Made by a program: the position numbers and the translations under genes
Source: Rhodoferax sp.
Lineage (GTDB): Bacteria > Pseudomonadota > Gammaproteobacteria > Burkholderiales > Burkholderiaceae_C
Assembly (NCBI RefSeq): GCF_013297935.1
Contig: NZ_JAAFIX010000006.1
Location: 62,001-126,000, forward strand
Direction: 5' to 3'
Length of the DNA: 64,000 nucleotides
Notes under the pieces: model-generated
What the model saw: only the letters and a program-made list of their open reading frames with translations
The model's database searches: none
Told to the model about the DNA's origin: nothing
Shown: piece after piece, positions 18,696-27,928 of the stretch
Layout of the letters: every line of letters starts with the position of its first letter
Position numbering within the stretch: the stretch's first letter is position 1

Positions 18696-21600
18696 ATGTC
18701 GGAACTCTCGCTATTGCTCCGGCGCAACCGGTTTGCGCTAGAGATTATGGTTATCTTGTTCCTGTGCGAATTCAGCCTCATGCTGGCGTTGAACTATATG
18801 ATGCTCAACATCAGTGCTCTGCATACCGATCTGCTGGATGCATTCATCCTTTTATTGATCAGTGCACCCCTGATACTCTGGCGCAGCCGCGCCGTGCACG
18901 GGCGCGAGTCACAAAACCTTTCCCGTGCGGTTCAATCTTCCAGCCACGCCGTGGTACTGCTTGATACGCGGGGCCGCATCTACTGGGTCAACGAGGGCTT
19001 TACTCGGATTTCGGGCTACACCATGGAGGAAGTGCTAGGCGCCGATGCCTCGGCCCTGCTTAGTAGCGGCATGAGTGAGCCTTCTGCCTTGGCCCAAATG
19101 CACGCCGCAAAGAGCGGATCGCAGGCATGCCGAGTAGAGGTGTGCAATCGGCGCAAGGACGGCAGCCTGTACTGGGGTGACCTCGACGTCCGGCCCGATT
19201 TCGATGCGCGTGGCAAGCTGGTCGGCTTTATTGAAATCTGCACAGACATCACCGAGCTCAAGGAATCCAGGAGTCGCCTCAAGGCCAGTCTCCTTGAGGC
19301 CGAGGCCCTGCGCCAGACGGTGGACACCCATGCCATCGTATCGGTGGCCGACCGCGACGGCCGGATAACTGACGCAAATGTCGCCTTTTGCAACATCAGC
19401 GGCTACAGCCGCGAGCAGTTGATTGGCAGCAACCACCGGCTGCTTAACTCGGGCAACCACGACGCCGCCTTCTGGAGCGCCATGTGGGACGACATCGCCA
19501 GCGGCCGCCCCTGGCGTGGCGAAATCTGTAACCGCAACTGTCGGGGCCAGCTCTACTGGGTGGACAGCATGATTGCGCCCTTCAAGGGGGTAGACGGGCT
19601 GGTGGATAAATATGTCTCGGTTCGCGTGGACATCACCGCGCGCAAGCGCCTTGAGCAGGAGCGCGAACAGCAAACCTTGCTGCTACAGGACGCGCAGGAG
19701 CGAGTGCGTATGGCCACCGAAAGTGCTGGCATCGGCATCTGGTCGTTCAATCTGATTACCGGCGCACAAAAATGGGACGCGCAGCAATACCGCTTGTTCG
19801 GGCTGTCGTACGACCCGAACTGTCGTGTGCCTATTTACGATCTGTGGCATTCGCATCTGCATCCCGAGGATGCTGAGCAGGCTGTAGCTGCATTCAGTCA
19901 AACCATTGCGAGCGGAGTTCCATTTGTTAACCAGTTCCGCATTATCCGGCCGGATGGCGCGGTACGCCTCATCAAGGCCCTAGGCAGCCCGCGCTTGGAC
20001 ACCCAGGGACGGGTGGAATACATAGTGGGCACCAATATGGATGTCACCGATGCCGCGCTGCTGTCCCGGTCCATGGACGAGGCACGCCAGCGTGCCGAGG
20101 AGGCCAGTCGCGTCAAGACCCAGTTCATGGCCAATATGAGCCACGAAATCCGCACCCCTTTGAACGGCGTGTTGGGCCTGCTGCGGCTCCTAGAATACAC
20201 CCCATTGGACACGCGCCAGCGCGATTACGTTCAACAGGCCGAACGGGTCTCGGGCCTGATGCTGCGCATGGTTGACAGTATTCTGGACTACACCAGCCTT
20301 GAAGTGCAGCGGATGGTGCTGCACTGCTACCCTTTCGCCGTGGACAACTGGCTGGAAGAGGTGGCTGTGGTGATCGCAGCGAGCGTGGGCGAGAGTGAGA
20401 TCAATGTGCTGTTTGATGTGCCGCAGTCCCTGCCCCTCAGCCTAGTGGGCGACGGCAAGCGGCTGCAACAGGTGCTGTTCTGCCTGCTGGACAATGCCAT
20501 AAAGTTTACCGCCGCCGGCGTTGTGGTGTGCCAGATCGAGTTACAGCAGCAGACCCCGAGCCACTGCCGCCTGGCTTTTTGTGTGCGCGACACTGGTATC
20601 GGCATCGCTGCGCAATCGCTGGAAGCGATATTTGGCGAATTTGTGCAACTGGAGTCCGGAGACACCCGAGCCTATGGCGGGGTCGGGCTGGGTCTCCCGG
20701 TGGCACAGCGCTTAGTGCACCTGATGGGGGGCAGCCTTGCTGTGCAGAGCCAGCTTGGGCAGGGCAGCAGCTTTTCTTTCACCCTGGAGCTGGCCCTGCC
20801 CGAGTTAGACGCACAGGTCCCGGCAGCGTCTCAACGTGCGTTATTGCTGCCCAAAGCGGAGGCGGCTGCACTGGTGGTGGACGCCTGCCCTAGCGCTCGC
20901 CAACTGCTAGCAAGGCTGGCCGAATCGCAGGTCGGGCCCGCATCCACGGCAGATAGTTGCACGCAGGCGCTGGCGCTGGTCCGCAGCCGACTGGAGGGTG
21001 ACGGTCTGCCTTTCACCCTGATCCTGCTGGACTGGCATATGCCTGATGCTGACAGCTGGCAGACCCTCCAGGAACTGCGAGCGCTTTACGCCCAGCACAG
21101 CGACGTACAGCCGCAGATCGTCATGCTCAGCAACAACGCCAACGTGGCGCGGCACCAGCTGATGGTGGCGCGCGACAAACTGGCCGACGGATTTCTGGCC
21201 AAGCCCTTTACCGCCGGCATGTTACGCCGCCTGCTGCAGCGCTCGCCTGACGCGCCACGCGAGCCGGTGGCCGCAGTGTCACGCACCCCCCGCTTGCCAA
21301 ATATGCGCGTGCTGTTGGTGGAAGACAACCCGATCAACCAGCGGGTCATGCAACAGATGTTGTTGGCGGAGGGCGCACGCGTCACCCTTGCGGAAAACGG
21401 CCAGCAGGGAGTGGACGTCGTGCGCGCCTCCCTGGACGTCGAAGCCTTCGACGTGGTGCTGATGGACCTGCAGATGCCGGTGTTGGACGGCTACCAGGCC
21501 GCCCGTGCCATTCGCACTGATCTGGCGCAAAACCGACTGCCCATTATTGCCGTGAGCGCCAATCTGGCGGCCGTAGACCGCGCGCAAAGCCAGTCCGCCG

Positions 21601-22448
21601 GCATGAACGCGCACATCGGCAAGCCCTTTGTTCTGGAAGAACTGGTGGCCGAGATGCGGCGCTTGACGGGCCTGGAGCTGCCGGATGAGCAGGCTCCGCC
21701 CGAGGGCGCCTTGCTGCACGCCTACTGGATAGGCGGCCAGGCCGCAGCCCCCGATGCCGCAGCCCTGCTGCAACAGGGCGTGCTGCTGCATCTGCTGGAC
21801 GCGGAGGAGCTGGCGGCCGTGCAGGCCCCCGAGGGCCATGCCGCGTTGCTGCTGGCCGACCTGGCGACAGCCACTGGCGCGCGCCTGCGCGATTGGGCCG
21901 GCCACCACTCGGCCGGCACCCGGGCCCTGGTGGTGCTGGCCGAGAGCGTCACAGAAGAGCAGATGCAGGCCTGCATAGACGCCGGCGCGGTGGACCTGGT
22001 GCCCACCGCATACGCCAGTGCGCAGCTGGGCGTGATTGCCAGAAAGCACCTAGATGCACAGGGCGCCCTGCGCACCGACCCGCACAACAAAGTGCCGGGG
22101 ATTGACGCGCACGGAGCCATGGCGCGCACCCAGACCGACCTGAGCTTTTTCGGCAGCCTAATGCACGCCTTTTACGAGGAACTTCCGCAGCGCCGCGCCC
22201 AGATGCAGCAGGCCTGGAGCCATGAGCAGGACCAGATCAAACTCCGCTGTCACTCCCTAAAGGGCCTGGCCGCTACCTTCGGGCTGCAAAGCCTAGCGCA
22301 GGTGGCACTCCAAGCCGAGAACCAGAGCCAGCAGGCGCCGCCCGATGCCGCGCTGCTGCTACAACTCGACGCTGAGATGCAGTCCGCCGGCTTCCAAATC
22401 CTGCGCTGGCTCACCCTGCACCCGAACTGCATACTGGACATTCCATGA
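18696..22448 (+). CDS. hybrid sensor histidine kinase: 2TM-PAS3-HisKA-HATPase-REC-REC-Hpt
   Basis: A 1250-residue membrane kinase. Two hydrophobic helices (about 17-37 and 46-62) precede three PAS domains (about 80-195, 210-325, 340-455), HisKA with H483 (MSHEIRTPLNG), a HATPase (NAIKFT, DTGIGI, GGVGLGLPVAQRL; about 585-700), a receiver with LLDWHMPDAD, a second receiver with VEDNPINQ and LMDLQMPVLDGY, a receiver-like segment without phosphorylation site, and a C-terminal Hpt with H1186 (CHSLKGLAATFG). It carries all steps of a phosphorelay except the final regulator. The 4-nt overlap (ATGA) with the REC-PP2C-HATPase gene points to that protein's receiver as the likely acceptor. The architecture recalls RscS/SypF and BarA types. 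Confidence 0.92.
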   Translation: MSELSLLLRRNRFALEIMVILFLCEFSLMLALNYMMLNISALHTDLLDAFILLLISAPLILWRSRAVHGRESQNLSRAVQSSSHAVVLLDTRGRIYWVNEGFTRISGYTMEEVLGADASALLSSGMSEPSALAQMHAAKSGSQACRVEVCNRRKDGSLYWGDLDVRPDFDARGKLVGFIEICTDITELKESRSRLKASLLEAEALRQTVDTHAIVSVADRDGRITDANVAFCNISGYSREQLIGSNHRLLNSGNHDAAFWSAMWDDIASGRPWRGEICNRNCRGQLYWVDSMIAPFKGVDGLVDKYVSVRVDITARKRLEQEREQQTLLLQDAQERVRMATESAGIGIWSFNLITGAQKWDAQQYRLFGLSYDPNCRVPIYDLWHSHLHPEDAEQAVAAFSQTIASGVPFVNQFRIIRPDGAVRLIKALGSPRLDTQGRVEYIVGTNMDVTDAALLSRSMDEARQRAEEASRVKTQFMANMSHEIRTPLNGVLGLLRLLEYTPLDTRQRDYVQQAERVSGLMLRMVDSILDYTSLEVQRMVLHCYPFAVDNWLEEVAVVIAASVGESEINVLFDVPQSLPLSLVGDGKRLQQVLFCLLDNAIKFTAAGVVVCQIELQQQTPSHCRLAFCVRDTGIGIAAQSLEAIFGEFVQLESGDTRAYGGVGLGLPVAQRLVHLMGGSLAVQSQLGQGSSFSFTLELALPELDAQVPAASQRALLLPKAEAAALVVDACPSARQLLARLAESQVGPASTADSCTQALALVRSRLEGDGLPFTLILLDWHMPDADSWQTLQELRALYAQHSDVQPQIVMLSNNANVARHQLMVARDKLADGFLAKPFTAGMLRRLLQRSPDAPREPVAAVSRTPRLPNMRVLLVEDNPINQRVMQQMLLAEGARVTLAENGQQGVDVVRASLDVEAFDVVLMDLQMPVLDGYQAARAIRTDLAQNRLPIIAVSANLAAVDRAQSQSAGMNAHIGKPFVLEELVAEMRRLTGLELPDEQAPPEGALLHAYWIGGQAAAPDAAALLQQGVLLHLLDAEELAAVQAPEGHAALLLADLATATGARLRDWAGHHSAGTRALVVLAESVTEEQMQACIDAGAVDLVPTAYASAQLGVIARKHLDAQGALRTDPHNKVPGIDAHGAMARTQTDLSFFGSLMHAFYEELPQRRAQMQQAWSHEQDQIKLRCHSLKGLAATFGLQSLAQVALQAENQSQQAPPDAALLLQLDAEMQSAGFQILRWLTLHPNCILDIP

Positions 22449-24076
22449 ACCAATCCCCTAGCGCTGCCCTGCGCATCTTGGTGGTGGACGACGAACCCAT
22501 TGCCCGCTTGATCCTGTCGCGCCCGCTCAAGGAGTTGGGCCACAAGGTCTTCACCGCTGCCAGCGGCAACGAAGCTCTGAAACTGCTAGATGCGCAGGAC
22601 TTCGACCTGCTGTTGCTGGACATCGGCATGCAGGACGGCGATGGCTTTGCCGTGCTGGAGTCCTTGCGCAAACTGCAGGAGGTGCGCTGGATGCCAGTGA
22701 TCGTCACCTCCGGCGACCAAACCGAGGCACAGATCATGCGGGCGCTGGAACTCGGCGCCGACGACTACATGACCAAGCCGCTCAACTTCGGCTTTCTGCG
22801 CTACAAGATCCGCAACTTCCAGCGCGTGATCTCGCTGCAGAACGTGAACCGGACCCTGCTCGACACCGTGCTGCAAAAGCAGCAGTCGCTGGAAGAGCGC
22901 ATTGCCCTTGAGTTTGAATACAGCGCGCGCATCCAGAAAACCTTGCTGTTCGGCAGCGTGCCGCTGGCGCCGGGCGGGCTGTTCACCGCGGCAAGGGCGC
23001 AGGCGGCGCAGGGCATCAATGGCGACTTCATCGAAGTCATCTCAATCTATCCGGACACCGTGGACCTGATCATTGGCGACGTCATGGGCAAGGGCCCGCT
23101 GGCGGCGATTTTGGGGGCAGACGTCAAGCTGCAGGTGCAGCGCCAGATCACCCAGCATCTGAGCACCGGCGACGGGCAGCGCTTTGGCGTGGAGCAGATC
23201 GTCAACTCCATCCACCGCACGCTCACGCCCAAGCTAATACAGCTGGAGAGCTTTGTCACTTTTTTGTACGCCCGCCTGGACAAGGCCGCCGGCACGCTCA
23301 CCGTGGTCTGCTGCGGCCACCCGCCGTTGATCGTGCTGGACGGCGGGCAGACCCGCCAGTTCGGCGCGCCGAACATGCCGCTGGGAGTGTTGGTCGACGA
23401 AGTCTACGAGGCTCAGCAATGCCAGGTGCATGCCGGCGCCTCGGTGATTTCCTTCTCCGACGGCCTGTCAGAGGCCAAGAACACCGCCGGCGAGGTCTAC
23501 GGCGAAGAGCGCTTGATGCTGGAGCTGGCCGCCTACCACGGCGCCGGCTGGGGTGTCAATGCGCTGGTTGAAATGGTCTATGCCTCGGTACTGCGCTTTG
23601 CCGGCGAACAGCCGCTGGGCGACGACCTGACGCTGGTGGTGGCCAAGCTGCCGCAATCCGGCCCCATGCCCCACATGCTGCGCCTGCCGCGCGCGCTGCA
23701 GCATATTACCGAGCTGCGCGGCTTTATCGAAGACTTTGCCCGCGACCTGCAACTGGCGCCCGAGCTGGTCGACAAGCTAGCGCTGGTGGCAGTGGAAGCC
23801 TTTTCCAACACCGTTCGTCACTCTAACAGCGAGATTAGCCACTCCGTGCTAGAGGTACAGCTGCGCAAGGTGGGCCAGGAGATTTGCCTGCTACTTGAGG
23901 CGCTGGGCCCTTATTTCGATCCGGTGCGCGAGACCGAAGACTTCAGTGGCCCGGTGGACCTGAACCGCGAGGGCGGCTTTGGCCTGCACATCATCAATGC
24001 GCTTACCGACCGCTTCCGCTACCACCATGCCGCTGGCGTTAACCAGATGGAATTCGGCTTCAATTGTCCTGCATAG
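22445..24076 (+). CDS. REC-PP2C(SpoIIE)-HATPase partner-switching regulator, HsbR-like
   Basis: A 543-residue regulator. The receiver domain (about 8-130) has D59 (LLLLDIGMQDGDGF) and K near 112 (MTKPL). A coiled linker leads to a PP2C/SpoIIE serine phosphatase (about 175-395), with IIGDVMGKGPLAA and ISFSDGLSEA carrying metal-binding Asp residues and DDLTLVVAKL. The C-terminus (about 410-540) is an RsbW-type HATPase (VAVEAFSNTVRHS, then GGFGLHIINALTDRF). The same order is found in Pseudomonas HsbR; Vibrio SypE contains the same modules in another order. Expected targets are STAS domains: proteins at 9132 and 25752 and the STAS tail at 41024. Start overlaps the hybrid-kinase stop. Confidence 0.92.
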   Translation: MNQSPSAALRILVVDDEPIARLILSRPLKELGHKVFTAASGNEALKLLDAQDFDLLLLDIGMQDGDGFAVLESLRKLQEVRWMPVIVTSGDQTEAQIMRALELGADDYMTKPLNFGFLRYKIRNFQRVISLQNVNRTLLDTVLQKQQSLEERIALEFEYSARIQKTLLFGSVPLAPGGLFTAARAQAAQGINGDFIEVISIYPDTVDLIIGDVMGKGPLAAILGADVKLQVQRQITQHLSTGDGQRFGVEQIVNSIHRTLTPKLIQLESFVTFLYARLDKAAGTLTVVCCGHPPLIVLDGGQTRQFGAPNMPLGVLVDEVYEAQQCQVHAGASVISFSDGLSEAKNTAGEVYGEERLMLELAAYHGAGWGVNALVEMVYASVLRFAGEQPLGDDLTLVVAKLPQSGPMPHMLRLPRALQHITELRGFIEDFARDLQLAPELVDKLALVAVEAFSNTVRHSNSEISHSVLEVQLRKVGQEICLLLEALGPYFDPVRETEDFSGPVDLNREGGFGLHIINALTDRFRYHHAAGVNQMEFGFNCPA

Positions 24077-24962
24077 GAGCTCCGCTGCAGCGCGAACTGC
24101 CGGCCGAGGTTCCTTCTCCGTCGAAGGTGTCGCCGTTGCACCCGCGCGATTTCGTGTCTTACATGGCCTCGTAGGGCAGTTTCATTATGGCGTTCAAGTT
24201 TCGGGTAGCTGCTAATGCCCATTAAGCCGGAGACACGGCCTTCCCGCTCCTTCATGTTGAAGGGTTGCCTCAGGCAGTCGGCCATCCTTTACTCGGTGAT
24301 GTCGTGGGCAATATTTTCGGTGCCTGTGACCAGGCCTTCGGCCTCGAGCAAGTGCATTTTCATGGGGCGTTCCGGGTCTCGCTGCAATCGGTTCAGTATT
24401 CGTGGTGTACCTGATTGAGCACAGCTACGCGGGTGGCCATGATCTGCAGTTCCTCGTCGCGCTTGGCGTGGGCGCCGGCATATAGGTCGGCATCAGACTT
24501 GCCCACCGCTTCGGTCGGGTCTTTCAGCCGTAGGCGTGCGCCAGGTCGTGCTGCTGTTGATGCGAATGAAGCGGCTGTCGTGCTCGTGGTGGGTAGTGGA
24601 TAGTTCAGCGTAGCTACTGATGACGCTGCCAGCGGGCTGGCCCTGACCTAGCGCATATAAATTAGGCGCTCGGATGAGCGTCCTCCCCTGAGTTTTAAGT
24701 GCACCTTGTCGTGTGCGTCGGCTTGAAACGCCAGGCTCCGCAACAAATGGGCTTCCATCTTCGAGTTGGCCAGTTGGGCGAGTTTGAGGCAGTAAAGCTC
24801 GCTTGCGCGACATCTGCTGCAGGCGCTGGGCGCTTTGACCCAACAGCGCTTAGCGCTGCGGGTCCTCGAAGATCTTATGTATCTGGGAAACAGAGATGTC
24901 GATGCCTTCAGGTGTGGACTAGACCAAGCCGAGCAGAAAGGATTGCTGGTTCACGGGATGGC
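24077..24962 (-). other. decayed region with possible PAS-sensor fragments
   Basis: No intact gene is present in these 886 nt. Read on the minus strand, short pieces look like a former PAS-type sensor: DSRFIRIN near 24570, SDADLYAGAHAKRDEELQ near 24440-24500, and GTENIAHDITE near 24292-24324, where PAS domains usually end in a similar IxxDITE motif. They are in different frames and separated by stops. A further piece (EGIDISVSQIHKIFEDPQR) is readable at about 24855-24915 without a recognised source. This looks like pseudogene debris rather than regulatory DNA. Confidence 0.45.
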
Positions 24963-25600
24963 TCAGCCCTCAGCTGTCGGCGTGCAGACTGTGAAGCCGA
25001 TCAGATGGCCATGCTGCACCCGGCTGACATGGGCCACTCGCAGGCGAGCAAAGTGCAGGACCTCTCCACCGCAGTGCAGCGTTGCGGTACAGATGATCTG
25101 GCCTGGGTTGAACGCGGGGGTGCCAAGGTCCTCGGTACACTCGATGTAAATGCTGTCCAGGCTGATGCTGAGCACCCGGTACAGTGCGCCCTAGGGCTGC
25201 GAGGCGGTACCCCCGAGGTGCAGCGTGATGCTGGGCGGCGCACTGCACCTCGGGTATTCCCGCTGCTCGCAGACTCCTGCCGTTTCGGGAAAGTCCAGGC
25301 GCAGTACAGCCGAATCATCGCTGTGCCGGAGTGTGCCCGCGACCACAAATTCCCCCCCTCCCGGAAGACTGCCAAAGGCCAAATAGTTCAGCGCTGCAGA
25401 CAATTGCTTTGCTGAAGGGCCAAAGCGCCTGACCACCATATGGCCTGACTTTACTTCCACAGCGTTGATGTTGGCGGGAATTAGGTGAGGACCGTCATCG
25501 AACAGCAGCAGGGGCGAGCGCAATTGCTGCAAACGCTTCAGATTGCGCCTAATTTGCAGGCCGCCGATGGCGGTAGCTGTTGGGTTGGGCTGTTGGAGCA
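24963..25600 (-). pseudogene. second PilZ/YcgR-like protein, decayed
   Basis: Two minus-strand frames carry a broken homologue of the PilZ gene at 10275. The first (to 25191) has RNLKRLQQLRSPLLLF, then VVAGTLRHSDDSAVLRLDFP and a REYPR motif fitting the PilZ RxxxR site. After a stop near 25191 and a frame change, sequence resumes with LDSIYIECTEDL (where [D/N]xSxxG is expected but not conserved) and FARLRVAHVSRVQHGHLIGF, similar to the end of PilZ domains. It probably cannot bind c-di-GMP. Confidence 0.6.
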
Positions 25601-25751
25601 AAGGCTGTAATGGGCAGCAGGCATGGCGCGGACTTTTCGCTGCTAGTACACGCTCAGCATAGGTTGGCCGCCGGCGATAAATGTGATGCAACTGTAAAGT
25701 CAACGCTTTGATGCCGCAGCCGGAGCATCCGGTCATCTGCCGAATCAGGTC

Positions 25752-26069
25752 TCAGCTTGTGCGCTGGGCGATGTCGATGATGCGGTCCAGGCGAGTGTTT
25801 TTTAGCACGGCAAGGAGGTCGGGTGAGGCGTTGATGAGATGAAAGCCGCAGCCCCGCGCGCCGAAATGGCTGCGCATCTTGAGCACTGCCAAAGTGGCGC
25901 GGGAGTCCAGAAAGTTGAAGTTACGCAAGTCCAGGAAGATGTCGACCCGCTTTGCGTCGCTCTGGCAGGCCGCCTCGCAGTAGGCGACGAAACTTTCACC
26001 GTCTGTTCCCGGCGTGTACACCACCGGAGCGCCGTTGGCCGTAAGCGAAGGTTCTGAAATGAGATCCAT
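25752..26069 (-). CDS. STAS-domain protein
   Basis: A 105-residue single STAS domain, more divergent than the one at 9132. The phosphorylatable serine site reads LDSRAT (S56) instead of DSSGLG, within VDIFLDLRNFNFLDSRATLAVLKM; the C-terminal half (GCGFHLINASPDLLAVLKNTRLDRII) follows the family pattern. It lies about 1.7 kb beyond the REC-PP2C-HATPase gene on the opposite strand, across the decayed region, and diverges from the EPS operon. It could be a second target of that protein (inference). Confidence 0.8.
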   Translation of the reverse strand: MDLISEPSLTANGAPVVYTPGTDGESFVAYCEAACQSDAKRVDIFLDLRNFNFLDSRATLAVLKMRSHFGARGCGFHLINASPDLLAVLKNTRLDRIIDIAQRTS

Positions 26070-26507
26070 GGTGTCATGTCTCTGTTTTATTTTGGTTTCT
26101 CTTTTGGAACTGAAGACGCTCTTACAAAGATTATGAATTCACATGATTTAAAATCGAGCCGCTTTTTGTTCGATGGCAGACGGAACTTAGCACCCGACCC
26201 GACAAACGCCAGCAACAGCAAGGTATGGTTCCGAGCGCTGAGATTGTCACCTATCGCGCTCGGCACGCTGGTTTTTTGTAAATTTCCTCGGCTTTCTATC
26301 GGCTTCAAATTAATCTCGGCCTTGAAGGTATGGGTTCAGAAAACTCAAAGCGCCTCCGAGTCGGGCATGGTTTTGAGGGGGCTCCATTTCGCTATGTCAA
26401 CGGGCTGCCGCAGGCGCGCTGGGGCGACACAAACCTGCCACAGTGTGCATCAGGATACAGTGTCAAATCCTTACTAGGAATATTGTGTTTTGTCTTGAGG
26501 CCCAACT
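26070..26507. other. intergenic region upstream of the EPS export operon
   Basis: These 438 nt separate the divergent STAS gene and the 26508 gene and must contain the promoter of the EPS operon that starts there. The part near 26070-26160 and the last 60 nt are AT-rich. I could not identify a convincing sigma-54 (GG-N10-GC) or strong sigma-70 promoter, riboswitch or operator by eye. Short open frames here have no recognisable product. Confidence 0.4.
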
Positions 26508-26987
26508 ATGAAGTCGAATAGCTGCCCCCCGTTACCAACGCACGTGGGCGAGCAGGTGGCCGGTATGGCTGATTTAATCCACGCTGAATTTCTGTTTAGC
26601 CGCATTCCGGTACATATCCGGGACTTGCTCTCAATAGAACAACGTCAAGATACTATGAATGCCTTTCTGAGAATGGCTTTGGAGCGTAACTCTCCAGTCA
26701 AGTTTGAAGCGGTGTTTCCCTTTTTTTTCCGACGTTATTACATGGTCCTCTGGCTGGGACGGGACCGCAGAAAGTCGACAGTCGCCACCGAGCGCGCCCG
26801 CCGCGAGCGGGTGCCCCTGTCCATCAGGACTTTTTTTTACCTAGCCCTGCTCTGGCTTGTGTTGACCAGTTTTGGTTTGCTGGCTTTCATGGGTCTTTAT
26901 TGGACCAAGAGTTTTTTGGGGATAGATTTATTCCCGAACTATCACTTGAAAGACTTTGTTGAATTGTTTGTGGAATGGATTTCCTAA
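26508..26987 (+). CDS. uncharacterised membrane-anchored protein, first gene of EPS operon
   Basis: A 159-residue protein not recognised as any family. Residues 1-105 are soluble and basic towards the end (GRDRRKSTVATERARRER); one strong hydrophobic helix lies at about 110-135 (FFYLALLWLVLTSFGLLAF), followed by a short tail. Its TAA overlaps the ATG of the next lipoprotein gene (TAATG), indicating tight coupling and probably joint function at the envelope. Codon use is AT-richer than in the flanking housekeeping genes. Confidence 0.7.
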   Translation: MKSNSCPPLPTHVGEQVAGMADLIHAEFLFSRIPVHIRDLLSIEQRQDTMNAFLRMALERNSPVKFEAVFPFFFRRYYMVLWLGRDRRKSTVATERARRERVPLSIRTFFYLALLWLVLTSFGLLAFMGLYWTKSFLGIDLFPNYHLKDFVELFVEWIS

Positions 26988-27922
26988 TGCGCTTAGCCAA
27001 GTTAGTTGTTTCTTGTTCGGTATTAATGTTTTTGCTGGCATGTTCTTCGACTGAAAAGTTACTTCGCACCCCAAAAGTTGACAGCGACAGCGTTTTACTT
27101 CCCTATGACGTGCAGACTTACAAAAACAGTGTCCACACCTTTGATGCCATCGACTTGATGCCAACGATTGAACGTGAACGGTGGCTCAGACGGGTGGATT
27201 ACATTTTTGTACTTTGGGATGAGGCCGGTATAGCTGGACCTGAGACAGACGCCATGTCTCCCAAGGTGCTAGGACGAGAGATCTTGCGTCGACTGAATGA
27301 GACACTGCCGTCGAGCGGTCTGTCGGGCGCGCTGTTGACCACCGGCAGTGGCCAGCCCTTTTCAAGCGCAGCTTCTGCGGACACCTATGACCCCAAAGCC
27401 ATTGAGTCTCAATTGAACAAACGGCAGGGCCCTCTGTCGTTGGGCGGAGGCAACCTGGCGCCGCGGATCGATGCACTCACAGAATGGGCGCGCCTGCATC
27501 CAGGACGTACGGCCATCTATCTCATTACTCAGTGGGATCGGCTGGATGCAAATGCAATAGAAGCCATTGCAAGATTCCACCAACGGACCGTCCATGGAAG
27601 TGGGTTGACGTTAGCTGCACAAGGCACGAGATGGAGTGGTAAAGATGGACTGGGAGGCTGCTTTTATGCCATTGGCGTGGGAAATACCTATTCTCGTGAA
27701 AAATTCTTAGATGTAAGCGATTGCGGTCTTGGGGCGACCTTTGACGCCATTGCCCAGCCGCGAGACATGGCCAATTTTGTTTCACGAACACTATTTAGCG
27801 GGCCCTCTGACACAGACGGCGACGGAATTCCAGATTACTTGGATGAATGTCCGAATACGCCCCCAGGACGTTTGGTGAACAGCAAAGGCTGCTTACGTTT
27901 TCCCGATTCAAAGGTTGACTAA
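26987..27922 (+). CDS. lipoprotein with vWA-like core and thrombospondin type-3-like motif
   Basis: A 311-residue predicted lipoprotein. The signal peptide MRLAKLVVSCSVLMFLLAC ends in lipobox LLAC. The middle (about 70-270) follows the alternating strand/helix pattern of a von Willebrand A-like domain (YIFVLWDEAG, TAIYLITQWD, CFYAIGVGN) without a clear MIDAS. Near the C-terminus is a calcium-binding TSP3-type motif DTDGDGIPDYLDECPNTPPG. Such modules usually sit before an OmpA peptidoglycan-binding domain, which is absent here but encoded separately at 39684. The coupled ATG at 26987 (TAATG) gives a better signal peptide than the in-frame ATG at 26975. It is followed by the SLBB exporter. Confidence 0.75.
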   Translation: MRLAKLVVSCSVLMFLLACSSTEKLLRTPKVDSDSVLLPYDVQTYKNSVHTFDAIDLMPTIERERWLRRVDYIFVLWDEAGIAGPETDAMSPKVLGREILRRLNETLPSSGLSGALLTTGSGQPFSSAASADTYDPKAIESQLNKRQGPLSLGGGNLAPRIDALTEWARLHPGRTAIYLITQWDRLDANAIEAIARFHQRTVHGSGLTLAAQGTRWSGKDGLGGCFYAIGVGNTYSREKFLDVSDCGLGATFDAIAQPRDMANFVSRTLFSGPSDTDGDGIPDYLDECPNTPPGRLVNSKGCLRFPDSKVD

Positions 27923-27928
27923 AAAGCC

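Noticed and set aside
26070-26507. Sigma-54 promoter upstream of the EPS operon
   Set aside because: GGCAC near 26258 has no GC at the required -12 spacing.
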